Of a stretch of 64,000 bases of DNA, positions 1 through 8,916 are shown in pieces. This DNA is from Actinokineospora terrae (lineage in GTDB: Bacteria > Actinomycetota > Actinomycetes > Mycobacteriales > Pseudonocardiaceae): assembly GCF_900111175.1 (NCBI RefSeq), contig NZ_FOGI01000007.1, positions 124,001-188,000 on the forward strand, in the 5' to 3' direction. The notes under the pieces are model-generated. The model was not told the origin of the DNA and made no database searches. It was given only the letters and a program-made list of their open reading frames with translations. The translations under genes were made by a program, and so were the position numbers. Position 1 is the stretch's first letter. Every line of letters starts with the position of its first letter.

Positions 1-261
1 CTGGCCATCGCCCTCTCCGTGGCCACCGCCGCCCGCGACGTCGCCCTCCCCCCGGACCTGGTCGTCCTCGGCGAGGTAGGCCTGGCAGGCGAAGTCCGCC
101 GAGTCTCCGGCGTCCGCGCCCGCCTCACCGAAGCCCTGCGGCTCGGCTTCACCAAGGCCCTCATCCCCCCGGACTCCGGCGACCTCCCGGACGGCATCGA
201 GGCCCGCGTGGTGGGCGACCTGGCATCGGCGATGAACAACCTGCAGGTGCTGCGGGGATAG
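1..261 (+). CDS. radA: DNA repair protein RadA, C-terminal end (partial)
   Basis: These are the last 86 codons of RadA/Sms, the RecA-like ATPase that helps process branched recombination intermediates; the start lies outside the window. What is visible is the Lon-protease-like C-terminal domain. It has the LVVLGEVGLAGEVR stretch, followed by a leucine-rich helix (RARLTEALRLGF) and the ALIPP segment typical of RadA. The frame is open from the first base and ends at TAG. In many actinobacteria disA follows radA on the same strand. Here the next gene converges on it from the opposite strand, only 32 bp away. Identification is firm although only the tail can be read. Confidence 0.9.
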   Translation: MAIALSVATAARDVALPPDLVVLGEVGLAGEVRRVSGVRARLTEALRLGFTKALIPPDSGDLPDGIEARVVGDLASAMNNLQVLRG

Positions 262-293
262 CCAGCTTGGTGGCCGGGTGTTGTCTGTCGGGA

Positions 294-899
294 CTAGTCC
301 TCGGCGCGGTCTTCGAGGTAGCGGGTGTGGTCGGATTGTCGGCGGAGGTCGTCGGCGTAGAAGTGGGTGGCGACCTTTTCGGCGTCCAGGTCCAGCAGGT
401 CGAGTTGGGCCAGCAGCTCACCGGCGGCAGAGCGGGTGTTGGAGCGTTTGGCGACGCCGATCCACCACGGCAGGTTCAGGTACGTCTCCACCGCCAGCGG
501 TACGTCGACGCGGACCAGGCGGGTGACGCTGTGGGAGGTTTCCGGGTCGGCGGCCAGGTCGTCGGGGCGGGACAGGACGGCGCCGAGCACCTCGCCGATG
601 TGCTCCAGGCGGTCCAGGGCGCCCTCGGGCATGCGCTTGGTCTCGGCGCGGACCTTCGCCAGCAGGGCGTCCAGATCGGCGCGCAGGCGGGACGCCTCGA
701 GGGCCGGGTCGACCGAGAGCTGGATCCGTTCCGGGGGTGCGGCCAGCGCGCCGACCAGGTACAGCGCGCCGATCACCGGGAGCCAGTAGGCGCCTGCGAA
801 ACCGGTCAGGTGCAGCCCAACCCCGCCGAGCCCGGCGACGCAGCCGACGAGGTTCTTGGTCGAGCCGAGGTAGCGGACGACCCGGTCACTGGTAGCCAC
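294..899 (-). CDS. Hypothetical membrane protein, last gene of the SBP/TelA/VWA operon
   Basis: A 201-residue protein that I do not recognise as a named family. The first 20 residues are basic/polar. Two hydrophobic segments then lie at about residues 14-30 and 38-53, separated by a short loop, which suggests a membrane hairpin. The remaining 145 residues are charged and helix-prone (RLRADLDALLAKVRAE) and would lie on one side of the membrane. The start is GTG and overlaps the end of the upstream VWA lipoprotein gene by 14 bp, so the two are translationally coupled. As the last gene of a four-gene operon it may anchor or relay for the upstream proteins; that role is inference from position only. 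Confidence 0.7.
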   Translation of the reverse strand: MATSDRVVRYLGSTKNLVGCVAGLGGVGLHLTGFAGAYWLPVIGALYLVGALAAPPERIQLSVDPALEASRLRADLDALLAKVRAETKRMPEGALDRLEHIGEVLGAVLSRPDDLAADPETSHSVTRLVRVDVPLAVETYLNLPWWIGVAKRSNTRSAAGELLAQLDLLDLDAEKVATHFYADDLRRQSDHTRYLEDRAED

Positions 900-2499
900 G
901 GATCTCCCGGAACACGTGCTGCAGGTCGGTGTCGCGCGCGTCGAAGACCTTGCCGCCGGTGCGCCGGGCCACGTCCGCCATCTCGTCCTTGTTGCCCTCG
1001 CCGAACAGGACGGTGAACACCGGCACGCCCTTGAGGCGCTCGGGCAGCTTCTCCCGTGCCTGCTGGAACCCGGCGAGGTCGGTGCCGCTGTTGTTCTCGC
1101 CGTCGGTCATCAGCACGATCGAGGTGAACCGCCCGTCGTCCGGCTGGGCGCCCAGGTGCTGGTAGGCCCGCTCCAGGCTGGAGTAGATCGCGGTGCCGCC
1201 GCCGGAGTCCAGGTCCTCGGCGGTCTGCTTGATCCGGTCGAGTTCGGCGCGCTGGTCGACCTCCGGCACGGAGAAGGTGATCGGCTGCCCCGGCTCGCCG
1301 CTGAACGGCAGGAAGGTGACCTCCTCGCGGCCGTGGAAGCGCCGGTAGCGGCCGACCAGGTCGTTGCTCGCGCCGGTGAGCCCCACCAGTGCCGCGCGCA
1401 GCTTCTCGATCCGCTCGCCCGCCATCGAGCCGGACACGTCGAGCACGTAGACCGTGCGCGACGGGCGGCGGATCTCGTCGAAGTACGCCATCAGCAGCGC
1501 GTCGAAGGCCTGCTCGGTCGCCGGGAAAGGCAGCTCCACCAGCGTTCGCGTGCCGAAGTCCTTGTCCAGTTCGACGCCGGGCACGGCGGGCCTGCGGTGC
1601 GTGCGGGACATGATGTCGCGCTGCACGGCCGGGGTGCGCAGGTACTCGGTGAGCTTCTTGTGGTCGGCGCGCGCGTGCTCGGGGGCGTCCTTGAGCGCGG
1701 TCAGCGGGTAGTCGGCGGTGACGACGCCGTCGCTGGGGTAGATCAGCGCCAGCGGTTCCGGGAGCTTCCCGCCCGCGTTGAGGGAGAGCAGCACCGACTC
1801 GTAGTTGATCAGCCCGTCGATCTTCGCGCCCGGGTCCTCGCCGGTGGCCCGCCGCTGGTAGGCCTCCGACAGCCAGCCGGACGACCCCGCGCTCATCGCC
1901 TGCGCCGAGAAGAACCCCTTCAGCTGCGGCTTGACCGCGCCCACCTCGGTCGCGCTGATCGCCGACCCGGTGCCCGCCAGCGCGGAGGCCACGCCGACCA
2001 GCGCGGAGAACCCGGAGTTCGACGCGGACGGGTCGGTCATGCCGTAGCTGAACCGCTTGTCCGCCGCGGCTTTCGCGATGTCCGACCAGGACACCGGCTT
2101 GTCCACCCAGCCGAGCTCGGTCGCCTTCGAGCGGGCCAGCCCCAGCACCACCGGCGAGGTCATGACCTTCGCCTGGGCGCCGAGCCTGCGCGCGGCGTCC
2201 GGGATCGCCTGCGGGTAGCGGTTCGCGGAGAACCACACCGCGTCGTACCGGCCGTCTGCCTTGCCGCTGGCCAGGACCTCCGAGCCCTCGATGGTGCCGC
2301 TGAAGGTGAACTCCACCCGCACCCCGGTGGCCTGCGCCGCCTGCTCGAGCACCGGCTTGAGGTCGGCGAGCTCGCTGCCCGCCAGGACCCGCAGCTTGCC
2401 CGCTTCCGCCTGGCTGGCCGGTTTCTCGTCGCCCGCGTCCGACGAGCACCCGGACAGGACCGCCGCGACGGCAAGGACGGTGGCGATGACCCGTTTCAT
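886..2499 (-). CDS. Lipoprotein with substrate-binding and von Willebrand A domains
   Basis: A 537-residue exported protein. It begins with a signal peptide ending in a lipobox (LSGC, Cys about residue 18), so it should be lipid-anchored outside the membrane. Residues of about 35-310 look like a type 2 periplasmic-binding-protein fold (LRVLAGSEL, YDAVWFSANRY). Residues of about 345-537 form a VWA domain with an intact metal-binding MIDAS start, DVSGSMAGE, and later TDGENNSGTD. VWA domains bind protein partners through a divalent metal. The start ATG overlaps the stop of the TelA-like gene as ATGA, so translation is coupled. The combination of ligand binding and VWA on one lipoprotein suggests a sensor or adaptor rather than a transporter subunit, since no permease or ATPase gene is nearby. 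The ligand is unknown. Confidence 0.85.
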   Translation of the reverse strand: MKRVIATVLAVAAVLSGCSSDAGDEKPASQAEAGKLRVLAGSELADLKPVLEQAAQATGVRVEFTFSGTIEGSEVLASGKADGRYDAVWFSANRYPQAIPDAARRLGAQAKVMTSPVVLGLARSKATELGWVDKPVSWSDIAKAAADKRFSYGMTDPSASNSGFSALVGVASALAGTGSAISATEVGAVKPQLKGFFSAQAMSAGSSGWLSEAYQRRATGEDPGAKIDGLINYESVLLSLNAGGKLPEPLALIYPSDGVVTADYPLTALKDAPEHARADHKKLTEYLRTPAVQRDIMSRTHRRPAVPGVELDKDFGTRTLVELPFPATEQAFDALLMAYFDEIRRPSRTVYVLDVSGSMAGERIEKLRAALVGLTGASNDLVGRYRRFHGREEVTFLPFSGEPGQPITFSVPEVDQRAELDRIKQTAEDLDSGGGTAIYSSLERAYQHLGAQPDDGRFTSIVLMTDGENNSGTDLAGFQQAREKLPERLKGVPVFTVLFGEGNKDEMADVARRTGGKVFDARDTDLQHVFREIRGYQ

Positions 2500-3650
2500 G
2501 CTTCTCCCCCGGTCTCGGTGTCGTGCGAGCGGCGCAGGTGCTCGCGCGTGCGGTGCAGCTCACCGGTCAGCGCGGCGACGGTGGTGGCCATGTTCTTCGT
2601 GGCACCCGCCCGGAACTCGTCCACCGCGTCGATGGCGCGCAGGATCTGGTCGAACGACGCCCGGATGGTGGCCACCGCCGGGTCGGCGGCGCCCTGCTGG
2701 ATCTGGGCGGTGTGCTGTTCGAGCAGGTTTCCGTTGGCGCGCATCAGTTCGTCGGTCGTCCCGCGCAGCGCCTCGATCTCGTCGAGCACCGCGCGCTGGT
2801 TGGCCAGGCCGCCGCTGACGACGAGCGCGATGCGCAACGCGGCCACTGTGGTGGTGCAAGCCCGTTCCACGCCTCGGATCAGCTCGTCGTTGTTGCGCCG
2901 CAACAGGTCCAGCGCGAGGTAACCCTGGGCGCAGACTGCGAGCTGGGTGAGGATGTCCTGATGTCGTTGTCGCACCGGCAGAAGCACGTCGGCGCGCAGG
3001 GAGGTCGCCGCCGCGGGGTCGGCGTAGTCGAGCACCCCGGCCTGGCGGTCGATGGCGCCGTCCACCGCCTCGGCGAACACCGCCGCTTCCGCCAGGTGGC
3101 CCATGGTCTCCCACAGCCGCGACCGCTCGCCCTTGATCGCCGCGTTGTCCCGGCGCAGTTGGTCCTGCCGGGTGCGCAGGTCGACGATGAGCAGGTTGAT
3201 CGGGGTGTTCGCCGCCTGGTACCGCTCCAGCAGCCGCTTGCCGCCGCCGATCGGGATCAGCCCGAACAGCTTGCGCGGGGCGGTGGGCGCGGCGCCGGGG
3301 TCCAGCTCGGCGACCGTGCGGCGCAGCTCGACCAGGCTGGTGGTGATCCGCTGCTCCGGGCCGGACCGCCTGCCCTGCGCGGTGGCCAGCGCGTCGACCG
3401 AGCGGTCCAGCAGGGCGGTCGCGATCCCGGCCGCCACCCGCATGTCCGCCTCGCCGACGGCCATGATCTCGTCGACCTTGTCGGAGAAGTCGGGGGAGCG
3501 CGGGTCGAGCGCGGTCAGCTCGGCGGTGAAGCGGCCCGCCTTGGCCTCGGCGGCGGCCCGGGTCGGGTCGTCGACCGGGACCAGGCCCGCGGCGCGGTCG
3601 AGCGGGACCGGGTCGACCGGATCCGGTGGCGTTAAAGCGATGTCGCTCAC
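2496..3650 (-). CDS. TelA-family (toxic anion resistance) protein
   Basis: A 384-residue cytoplasmic, strongly helical protein of the TelA/KlaA family, linked to tellurite and other stress resistance and often found with VWA-domain proteins. Family features seen are the LFGLIPIGGGKRLLERYQ turn near residue 115 and a long coiled-coil-like body of Arg/Leu/Asp helices. The usual length of the family is 350-400. The start is the GTG that overlaps the stop of the upstream substrate-binding gene as GTGA; longer readings of the same frame upstream run antisense or out of frame through other genes and are not real. Its stop overlaps the next start as ATGA. The biochemical function of TelA proteins is not established, and a resistance role here is only a family label. 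Confidence 0.85.
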   Translation of the reverse strand: MSDIALTPPDPVDPVPLDRAAGLVPVDDPTRAAAEAKAGRFTAELTALDPRSPDFSDKVDEIMAVGEADMRVAAGIATALLDRSVDALATAQGRRSGPEQRITTSLVELRRTVAELDPGAAPTAPRKLFGLIPIGGGKRLLERYQAANTPINLLIVDLRTRQDQLRRDNAAIKGERSRLWETMGHLAEAAVFAEAVDGAIDRQAGVLDYADPAAATSLRADVLLPVRQRHQDILTQLAVCAQGYLALDLLRRNNDELIRGVERACTTTVAALRIALVVSGGLANQRAVLDEIEALRGTTDELMRANGNLLEQHTAQIQQGAADPAVATIRASFDQILRAIDAVDEFRAGATKNMATTVAALTGELHRTREHLRRSHDTETGGEA

Positions 3651-4738
3651 CGGTAGTACTTCGCGATCTCGTTGAGCAGCCGCTCCAACGTCTCGTAGCT
3701 GGGCACCTCGGCCTGGGAGAGCAGGTCGGCGGGCGCGCTCAGCTTGCGGTCGGCCAGCAGGTCGAGGAACGCCTTCGGGTCGTCGGTGCGGAACCCGAAC
3801 TCGGCGGCGAGGCGCTTGAGGTCGGGGTCGGTGCTCAGCAGCTCGCCGACCCTGCCGCCCTCGCCCTTGAGCGGCACCAGGGTGTGCTCGGACAGCAGGG
3901 TCGGCTGCGGGTAAAGCAGCTTCATGTCGGGGCGGATCGAGCCGTCGCCGCGCAGTTGCCGGTCGAGGAACTGCGACTCGTAGATGAACACCAGCGGCGC
4001 CTTGCCCATGCCCGCGGCGAGGTAGTCCTCGAACGGGCCCTCGCTGCTGCTCTGCGTGTACCCCTGGTCGATGAACAACTTCACCGCGGCAGGCAGCACC
4101 TTCGCCTCGGCCTCGGGGGTCGCGACGACCTGGTTGTCGTTGAGCACGTGGGAAACCAGCGCCAGGTACATGGCCGCGGAGTTGGAGTTTCGCGGGTCGG
4201 TGGTGGTGATCAGGACGTTCTTGCGCACGGGGTAGGCGGTGTTGCCGGGCAACTGGTCCCAGCGGGTGCCCTTGCCGGTCAGCTCCAGGTACTTCGCGAT
4301 GTCGAGCACCTGGTACTCGCCGAGGCCCTTGTGCACAACGCCTTGCGAGGTCAGCAGGTCCACGATCGGCGCGAACGTCGCGACCGCCATCGGGGACCGG
4401 AACGGCGTGTAGACCTTGTTGACCTTCTTGTCCTGTTTGATCCGCTGCGCCGCGGGCCGCGACGACGGGAACGCGAAGTCGTACTGCGCCAGGTCGACCG
4501 TGGTCGCGATCTGCCGCGACCCGGCGGAGTCGAACTCCACCCGCAACCCGTGCCTGCCGAACACCTCGACCACCCTGGCGTCGGCGAAGAACGCCGCCTT
4601 CTCCGACCCGCCGACGCCCCGCACCACCTGCGCACCCTGCCCCGGCACCGGGTCGTCGTCCCCCGACCCGAAGACGATCGCCACCACCACGGCCGCGAGC
4701 AACACCACGGCCAGACCGATGCTGATCCGACGTTTCAT
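3647..4738 (-). CDS. Membrane-anchored substrate-binding protein, first gene of the operon
   Basis: A 363-residue protein with an N-terminal Met-Lys-Arg-Arg and one long hydrophobic segment (about residues 6-24) but no lipobox Cys, so it is probably anchored by an uncleaved signal helix. The rest resembles a type 2 solute-binding protein (YDFAFPSSRPAAQ, ITTTDPRNSNSA, LLYPQPTLL), related to the binding half of the downstream VWA lipoprotein. I chose the ATG at 4738 because GGGGAGGGG lies just upstream; an earlier in-frame ATG 39 bp upstream has a polar leader and spoils the signal segment. It heads an operon in which every junction overlaps. No ABC permease or ATPase follows, which is unusual for a binding protein. 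Confidence 0.8.
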   Translation of the reverse strand: MKRRISIGLAVVLLAAVVVAIVFGSGDDDPVPGQGAQVVRGVGGSEKAAFFADARVVEVFGRHGLRVEFDSAGSRQIATTVDLAQYDFAFPSSRPAAQRIKQDKKVNKVYTPFRSPMAVATFAPIVDLLTSQGVVHKGLGEYQVLDIAKYLELTGKGTRWDQLPGNTAYPVRKNVLITTTDPRNSNSAAMYLALVSHVLNDNQVVATPEAEAKVLPAAVKLFIDQGYTQSSSEGPFEDYLAAGMGKAPLVFIYESQFLDRQLRGDGSIRPDMKLLYPQPTLLSEHTLVPLKGEGGRVGELLSTDPDLKRLAAEFGFRTDDPKAFLDLLADRKLSAPADLLSQAEVPSYETLERLLNEIAKYYR

Positions 4739-4875
4739 GCGCCCCTCCCCACCGGTCCGATGATCCCGGCCCCGCACCCCCTACGACGCCGTTTCGCCCG
4801 CACTGGACATGAAGTCGGCATGAACGCCAGGCGACGTCTTGGTTCAGGCGAGGGTCTTGCGCGAGCGCGGGAACG

Positions 4876-4910
4876 CCGAAGGGCGGGCCCGAGACGGGCC
4901 CGCCCTTCGG
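4876..4910 (-). terminator. Perfect 16-bp stem-loop terminator after the trehalose operon
   Basis: CCGAAGGGCGGGCCCG and its exact reverse complement flank a 3-base AGA loop. The hairpin lies 12 bp beyond the stop of the OtsB-GH15 gene, in the right place to end the otsA-otsB transcript. It also shields the substrate-binding operon downstream. Confidence 0.8.
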
Positions 4911-4921
4911 TGCAGAGTCGG

Positions 4922-7450
4922 TTACGCGGAAAGGAGTTGGGCGCAGCGGATCAGGCCGAGGTGGGAGTAGGCCTGGGGGTGGTTGCCCAACGAGCGCTCG
5001 GCCACCGGGTCGTACTCCTCCGGGAGCAGACCGGTGGGTCCGGCGGCGTTGACGATCTGGGCGAAGAGGTCTTCCGCCTCGGGGCGGCGGCCGGTCAGCA
5101 GGTAGGCCTCGATCATCCAGGCGGCGCAGATGTGGAAGCCGCCCTCGTCGCCGGGCAGGCCGTCGTCGCGGTGGTAGCGGTAGACGGTGGAGCCGGAGCG
5201 GAGTTCGGCCTCGGTGGCGGTGACCGTGGCCTGGAAGCGCTCGTCGGTCGGGTCGATGAGGCCGACCATGCCGATGAGCAGGGTGGCGGCGTCGAGGTCG
5301 GTGCCGTCGTAGGCGGTGGTGAACGAGCGGACCTCGTCGTTCCAGCCGTTGGTCAGCACGTCGTCGGCGATCTTGGCGCGCAGGGCGGGCCAGTCGGGGT
5401 GCGCGGTCCTGCCGTGCTTGTCGGCCAGGGTGAGCGCGCGGTCGATGGTCAGCCAGCACATGACCTTGGAGTACACGTGGTGGCGCGGCCGGTGCCGTTC
5501 CTCCCAGATGCCGTGGTCGGGCTCGTGCCAGCGGCGGGTGACCGCCTCGGCCATCGCCTCCACCATCGCCCAGTCGCTGTCCGACAGCGACCCCTTCGCC
5601 TCGGCCAGCGCCGCGACCAGGTCGACAACGGGGCCGAACACGTCCAGCTGGACCTGCTGGTTGGCCAGGTTCCCGACCCGCACCGGCCGCGACCCGGCGT
5701 ACCCGGGCAGCGTGTCGATCACGGCCTCCGGGCCCAGCGTGGTGCCCGCGATGGTGTACAGCGGGTGCAGCCGCTCCGGGCCGGGGATGGTGGCCAGCAC
5801 GCCGTGCACCCAGCGCAGGAACGCCTCGGCCTCCACAGTGGACCCCAGCGACACCAGCGCCTTCGCCGTCATCGACGCGTCGCGCAGCCAGCAGTAGCGG
5901 TAGTCCCAGTTGCGGATGCCGCCGATCTCCTCCGGCAGCGAGGTGGTCGCGGCGGCCATGATGGCGCCGGTCTCGCTGTGGCACAGGCCGCGCAGCGTCA
6001 GCGCGGACCTGGCGACCAGGTCCTTCTCCACCGGCGGCAGCACGAGCGCGTCCAGCCAGGTGGTCCAGTAGGACGCCGCGTGCGCCTTGCGTTCGGGCTC
6101 GGCGACCGGGTGCGCGGACAGGTCCCTGGTGCCGCAGCGCAGTTCGAACACCACCGGCCGCTCCGGCGTCGGCTGCACGACCGCGCGCGCCGAGTCGACC
6201 TGGCCGTCGCTGGTGATCTCCCAGACCACCCCGGGCGCCCGCAGCGCGATCGGGTCGGACGTGCCGAGCACCAGCAGCCCGTCGGCGGTGGCCTCCAGCC
6301 GCACCTGCACCTGGCCGAACTCCGGGCGCGGCGCGAACTCCACCACCGCGGCCGACGAACCGGACAGCACCCTGGTCAGGTCCGTGCGGTGCGCGGGCAC
6401 GTCGTGGTCGAGGTAGTCGGTCACCAGCAGACCCGACCAGCGCGTCTCCACCGTCATCGTGCCCGGCAGGTACCGCTGTCCCAGCGGCAATCCGCCGCGT
6501 TCCGGCGACACCGAGAAGTGCCCCGCGGTCGGTCCGCCGAGCAGGTCGGCGAAGACCGCGGCCGAGTCCGGTTCCGGGTGGCACAGCCAGGTCAGCCGCG
6601 CGTCCGGGGTCACCAGCGCCACCGAGCGCTCGTTGGCCAGCATGGACAGCCGCTCGATGGGCGGCGCCTGCCCGCCGTAGAGCCAGTTGCGGCGCTCCTC
6701 CAGCAGCAGCGCCAGCATGGTGGCCACCGACACCGGGTCGTCGATGCGGTACCCGGCGAGGGTCTCGCCGTCACCGACCTTCACCCCGACGTCCGGGCCC
6801 GCGAGCCGGGTGAACGCCTTCTCGTCGGTCACGTCGTCGCCGACGAAGATCGCCGCGGTCGCACCGGCCTGGTGGCGCAGCACGTCGAGCGCGTGGCCCT
6901 TGTCGGTCTGGACCACCGCGAGCTCGATCACCGCCTTGCCCTCGGTCACCTGCACCCCGGTCCACGTGCACGGCCCGGACCGGACCTTGCCCAGCACGTC
7001 GTCGGCGACGTCCTGCGGCGCGCGGCGCACGTGCACCGCGATGCTGGCGGGCTTGACCTCCAGGTGCACGCCCTCGGCGCCCTCGGTCAGCTTCTCCAGC
7101 TCCGCCTCGATCCTGCGGTGCAGGTCGCGGGCCTCGGCGTCGAGCGCGTGCACGAAGCCCACGTCGAACTCGGAACCGTGGCTGCCGACCAGGTGCACCT
7201 CCGCGGGCAGCCGCGACAGCGTCGCCAGGTCGCGCAGCGCCCGACCGGAGATCACCGCCGCCGTCGTCTCGTGCAGCCCGGCCAGCGAGCGCAGCGCGCC
7301 GACCGACTCGGTGTGCGGGCGGGCGTTCTCGGGGTTCTCGACGATCGGGGCGAGTGTCCCGTCGTAGTCGCAGGCCACCAGCAGTCGGGGGGTGCGGGCT
7401 ACCTGCACGATGGCGCGGCGCAGCTCGGCAGGGAGGGCCTCGGCGGTCAA
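4922..7450 (-). CDS. otsB: Trehalose-6-phosphate phosphatase fused to a GH15 glycoside hydrolase
   Basis: An 842-residue two-domain protein. Residues of about 20-240 are an OtsB-type HAD phosphatase: motif I DYDGTLAPI with the nucleophile Asp, and motif IV GDDVTDEKAF. From about residue 250 on it is a family GH15 hydrolase of the bacterial trehalase/glucan-glucosidase kind, with RNWDYRYCWLRDA, GIWEERHRPRHHVYSK and LLPEEYDP near the end; these are the usual catalytic regions. The phosphatase would release trehalose from trehalose-6-phosphate, and the GH15 half may hydrolyse trehalose or a related glucan. I chose the TTG start at 7450, which has AAGGAG six bases upstream; longer readings overlap otsA with a low-complexity leader. 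It lies 35 bp after otsA in the same operon. Which sugar the GH15 half cuts cannot be read from sequence. Confidence 0.9.
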   Translation of the reverse strand: MTAEALPAELRRAIVQVARTPRLLVACDYDGTLAPIVENPENARPHTESVGALRSLAGLHETTAAVISGRALRDLATLSRLPAEVHLVGSHGSEFDVGFVHALDAEARDLHRRIEAELEKLTEGAEGVHLEVKPASIAVHVRRAPQDVADDVLGKVRSGPCTWTGVQVTEGKAVIELAVVQTDKGHALDVLRHQAGATAAIFVGDDVTDEKAFTRLAGPDVGVKVGDGETLAGYRIDDPVSVATMLALLLEERRNWLYGGQAPPIERLSMLANERSVALVTPDARLTWLCHPEPDSAAVFADLLGGPTAGHFSVSPERGGLPLGQRYLPGTMTVETRWSGLLVTDYLDHDVPAHRTDLTRVLSGSSAAVVEFAPRPEFGQVQVRLEATADGLLVLGTSDPIALRAPGVVWEITSDGQVDSARAVVQPTPERPVVFELRCGTRDLSAHPVAEPERKAHAASYWTTWLDALVLPPVEKDLVARSALTLRGLCHSETGAIMAAATTSLPEEIGGIRNWDYRYCWLRDASMTAKALVSLGSTVEAEAFLRWVHGVLATIPGPERLHPLYTIAGTTLGPEAVIDTLPGYAGSRPVRVGNLANQQVQLDVFGPVVDLVAALAEAKGSLSDSDWAMVEAMAEAVTRRWHEPDHGIWEERHRPRHHVYSKVMCWLTIDRALTLADKHGRTAHPDWPALRAKIADDVLTNGWNDEVRSFTTAYDGTDLDAATLLIGMVGLIDPTDERFQATVTATEAELRSGSTVYRYHRDDGLPGDEGGFHICAAWMIEAYLLTGRRPEAEDLFAQIVNAAGPTGLLPEEYDPVAERSLGNHPQAYSHLGLIRCAQLLSA

Positions 7451-7485
7451 CGCCTTCTCCTTGGCTTGGTTCGGGGCGGGTCTGC

Positions 7486-8916
7486 TCAGTGGGCGTGCTC
7501 GGGGTCCAGCGCGTCGAGGAACGAGCGCGCCCACCGGTCGACGTCGTGGGTCAACACTTGTCGCCGCAGCGCGCGCATCCTACGGCGGCCTTCTGCTGGA
7601 TCGATCGTGAGGGCCGCGTGCATGGCGTTCTTGACCCCGTCAAGATCATGCGGGTTCACCAGGAAGGCGCTCGTCAGCTCGGCGGCGGCACCGGCGAACT
7701 CCGAGAGCACCAGCGCGCCACCGAGGTCGTGGCGGCACGCGACGTACTCCTTGCACACCAGGTTCATCCCGTCGCGCAGCGGCGTCACCAGCATGACGTC
7801 GGCGGCGGAGAAGAACGCCGAGAGCTCGGCCCGCCCGATCGACTGGTGCAGGTAGTGCACGATCGGTCTGCCGACCCGGCCGAACTCGCCGTTGATCCGG
7901 CTCACCACCTGCTCGATGTCGCCGCGCATCCGCTGGTAGTGCTCGACCCGCTCCCGGCTCGGCGTCGCCAGCTGCACCATCGCCACCTCGGTCGGGTCGA
8001 CCCGGCCCTCCGCGAGCAGCTCCTGCAGCGCGTAGAGCCGGACGTCGATGCCCTTGGTGTAGTCGAGCCGGTCGACGCCGAGGATCACCTTCTTGGGGTT
8101 GCCCAGGTCCGCGCGGATCTGCTGGGTGCGCGCGACGGTTTCCCGCTTGCGCGACAACGCGTCCAGCCCGGCGGAGTCGATGGAGATCGGGAACGCGCCC
8201 ACCCGCACCGCCCGGTCGCCGAGCTGGATGACGCCGGGGCGGGTGCGCACTCCGACCGCTCCCCTCGTCGGCTCGAGCCCGAGCAACCGCCGGGCCAGCC
8301 ACAGGAAGTTCTGCGCGCCGCCGGGCCGGTGGAACCCGATCAGGTCGGCTCCGAGCAGGCCACGCACGATCTCCGCGCGCCAGGGCAGTTGCATGAACAA
8401 CTCGGTGGGCGGGAACGGGATGTGCAGGAAGAAACCGATCCGCAGGTCGGGGCGCAGCTCGCGCAGGATCGCCGGTGCCAGCTGCAGCTGGTAGTCCTGG
8501 ATCCACACGGTGGCGCCCTGCGCGGCGACCTTCGCGCACGCCTCGGCGAACCGGTGGTTCACCTTCACGTAGCTGTCCCACCAGCCGCGGTCGAACACCG
8601 GGGAGGCCACCACGTCGTGGTAGAGCGGCCAGAGCGTCGCGTTGGAGAAGCCCTCGTAGTAGTCGCGCACCTCGTCGGCGGTCAGCGACACCGGGTGCAG
8701 CCGCAGACCGTCCTCGGTGAACTCCTCGACGTCCACGTCGGCCACGCCGGGCCAACCGACCCACGCGCCGCTGTGGCTGCGCAGGAACGGCTCCAGCGCG
8801 CTGACCAGACCACCGGGGCTGTGCTTCCACCGCTGGGAGCCGTCCGGCAGGCGCTCGAGGTCGACCGGCAGCCGGTTGGCGGCCACGATGAAATCCGCAC
8901 CGTCTTCGCTGCTCAC
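7486..8916 (-). CDS. otsA: Trehalose-6-phosphate synthase (GT20)
   Basis: A 476-residue glycosyltransferase that joins glucose from a nucleotide donor to glucose-6-phosphate. The motifs are all present: NRLPVDL and GGLVSAL at the N-terminus for phosphate binding, WIQDYQLQL, GFFLHIPFP, VDRLDYTKGID in the donor site, and TPLRDGMNL with KEYVAC near the C-terminus. The length matches the family (450-500). The start is GTG with GAGGAGG about ten bases upstream. It is followed by the OtsB-GH15 fusion, so the two-step OtsAB route to trehalose is encoded in one operon. Trehalose serves as osmolyte and as precursor of cell-wall glycolipids in mycolic-acid actinobacteria; the window also has ectoine genes, which fits osmotic stress. 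Confidence 0.95.
   Translation of the reverse strand: MSSEDGADFIVAANRLPVDLERLPDGSQRWKHSPGGLVSALEPFLRSHSGAWVGWPGVADVDVEEFTEDGLRLHPVSLTADEVRDYYEGFSNATLWPLYHDVVASPVFDRGWWDSYVKVNHRFAEACAKVAAQGATVWIQDYQLQLAPAILRELRPDLRIGFFLHIPFPPTELFMQLPWRAEIVRGLLGADLIGFHRPGGAQNFLWLARRLLGLEPTRGAVGVRTRPGVIQLGDRAVRVGAFPISIDSAGLDALSRKRETVARTQQIRADLGNPKKVILGVDRLDYTKGIDVRLYALQELLAEGRVDPTEVAMVQLATPSRERVEHYQRMRGDIEQVVSRINGEFGRVGRPIVHYLHQSIGRAELSAFFSAADVMLVTPLRDGMNLVCKEYVACRHDLGGALVLSEFAGAAAELTSAFLVNPHDLDGVKNAMHAALTIDPAEGRRRMRALRRQVLTHDVDRWARSFLDALDPEHAH

Noticed and set aside
2496..6584. A 1362-codon minus-strand open frame covering TelA, the binding protein and part of the trehalose gene
   Set aside because: Only its last 384 codons (TelA) make sense. 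The rest is Arg/Gly/Pro-rich shadow translation of genes in another frame, and it runs through the perfect terminator hairpin at 4876.
3626..7855. A 1409-codon plus-strand open frame
   Set aside because: It lies antisense to three clear genes and has the His/Arg/Gly/Val-rich composition of antisense frames in high-GC DNA, with no recognisable motif.
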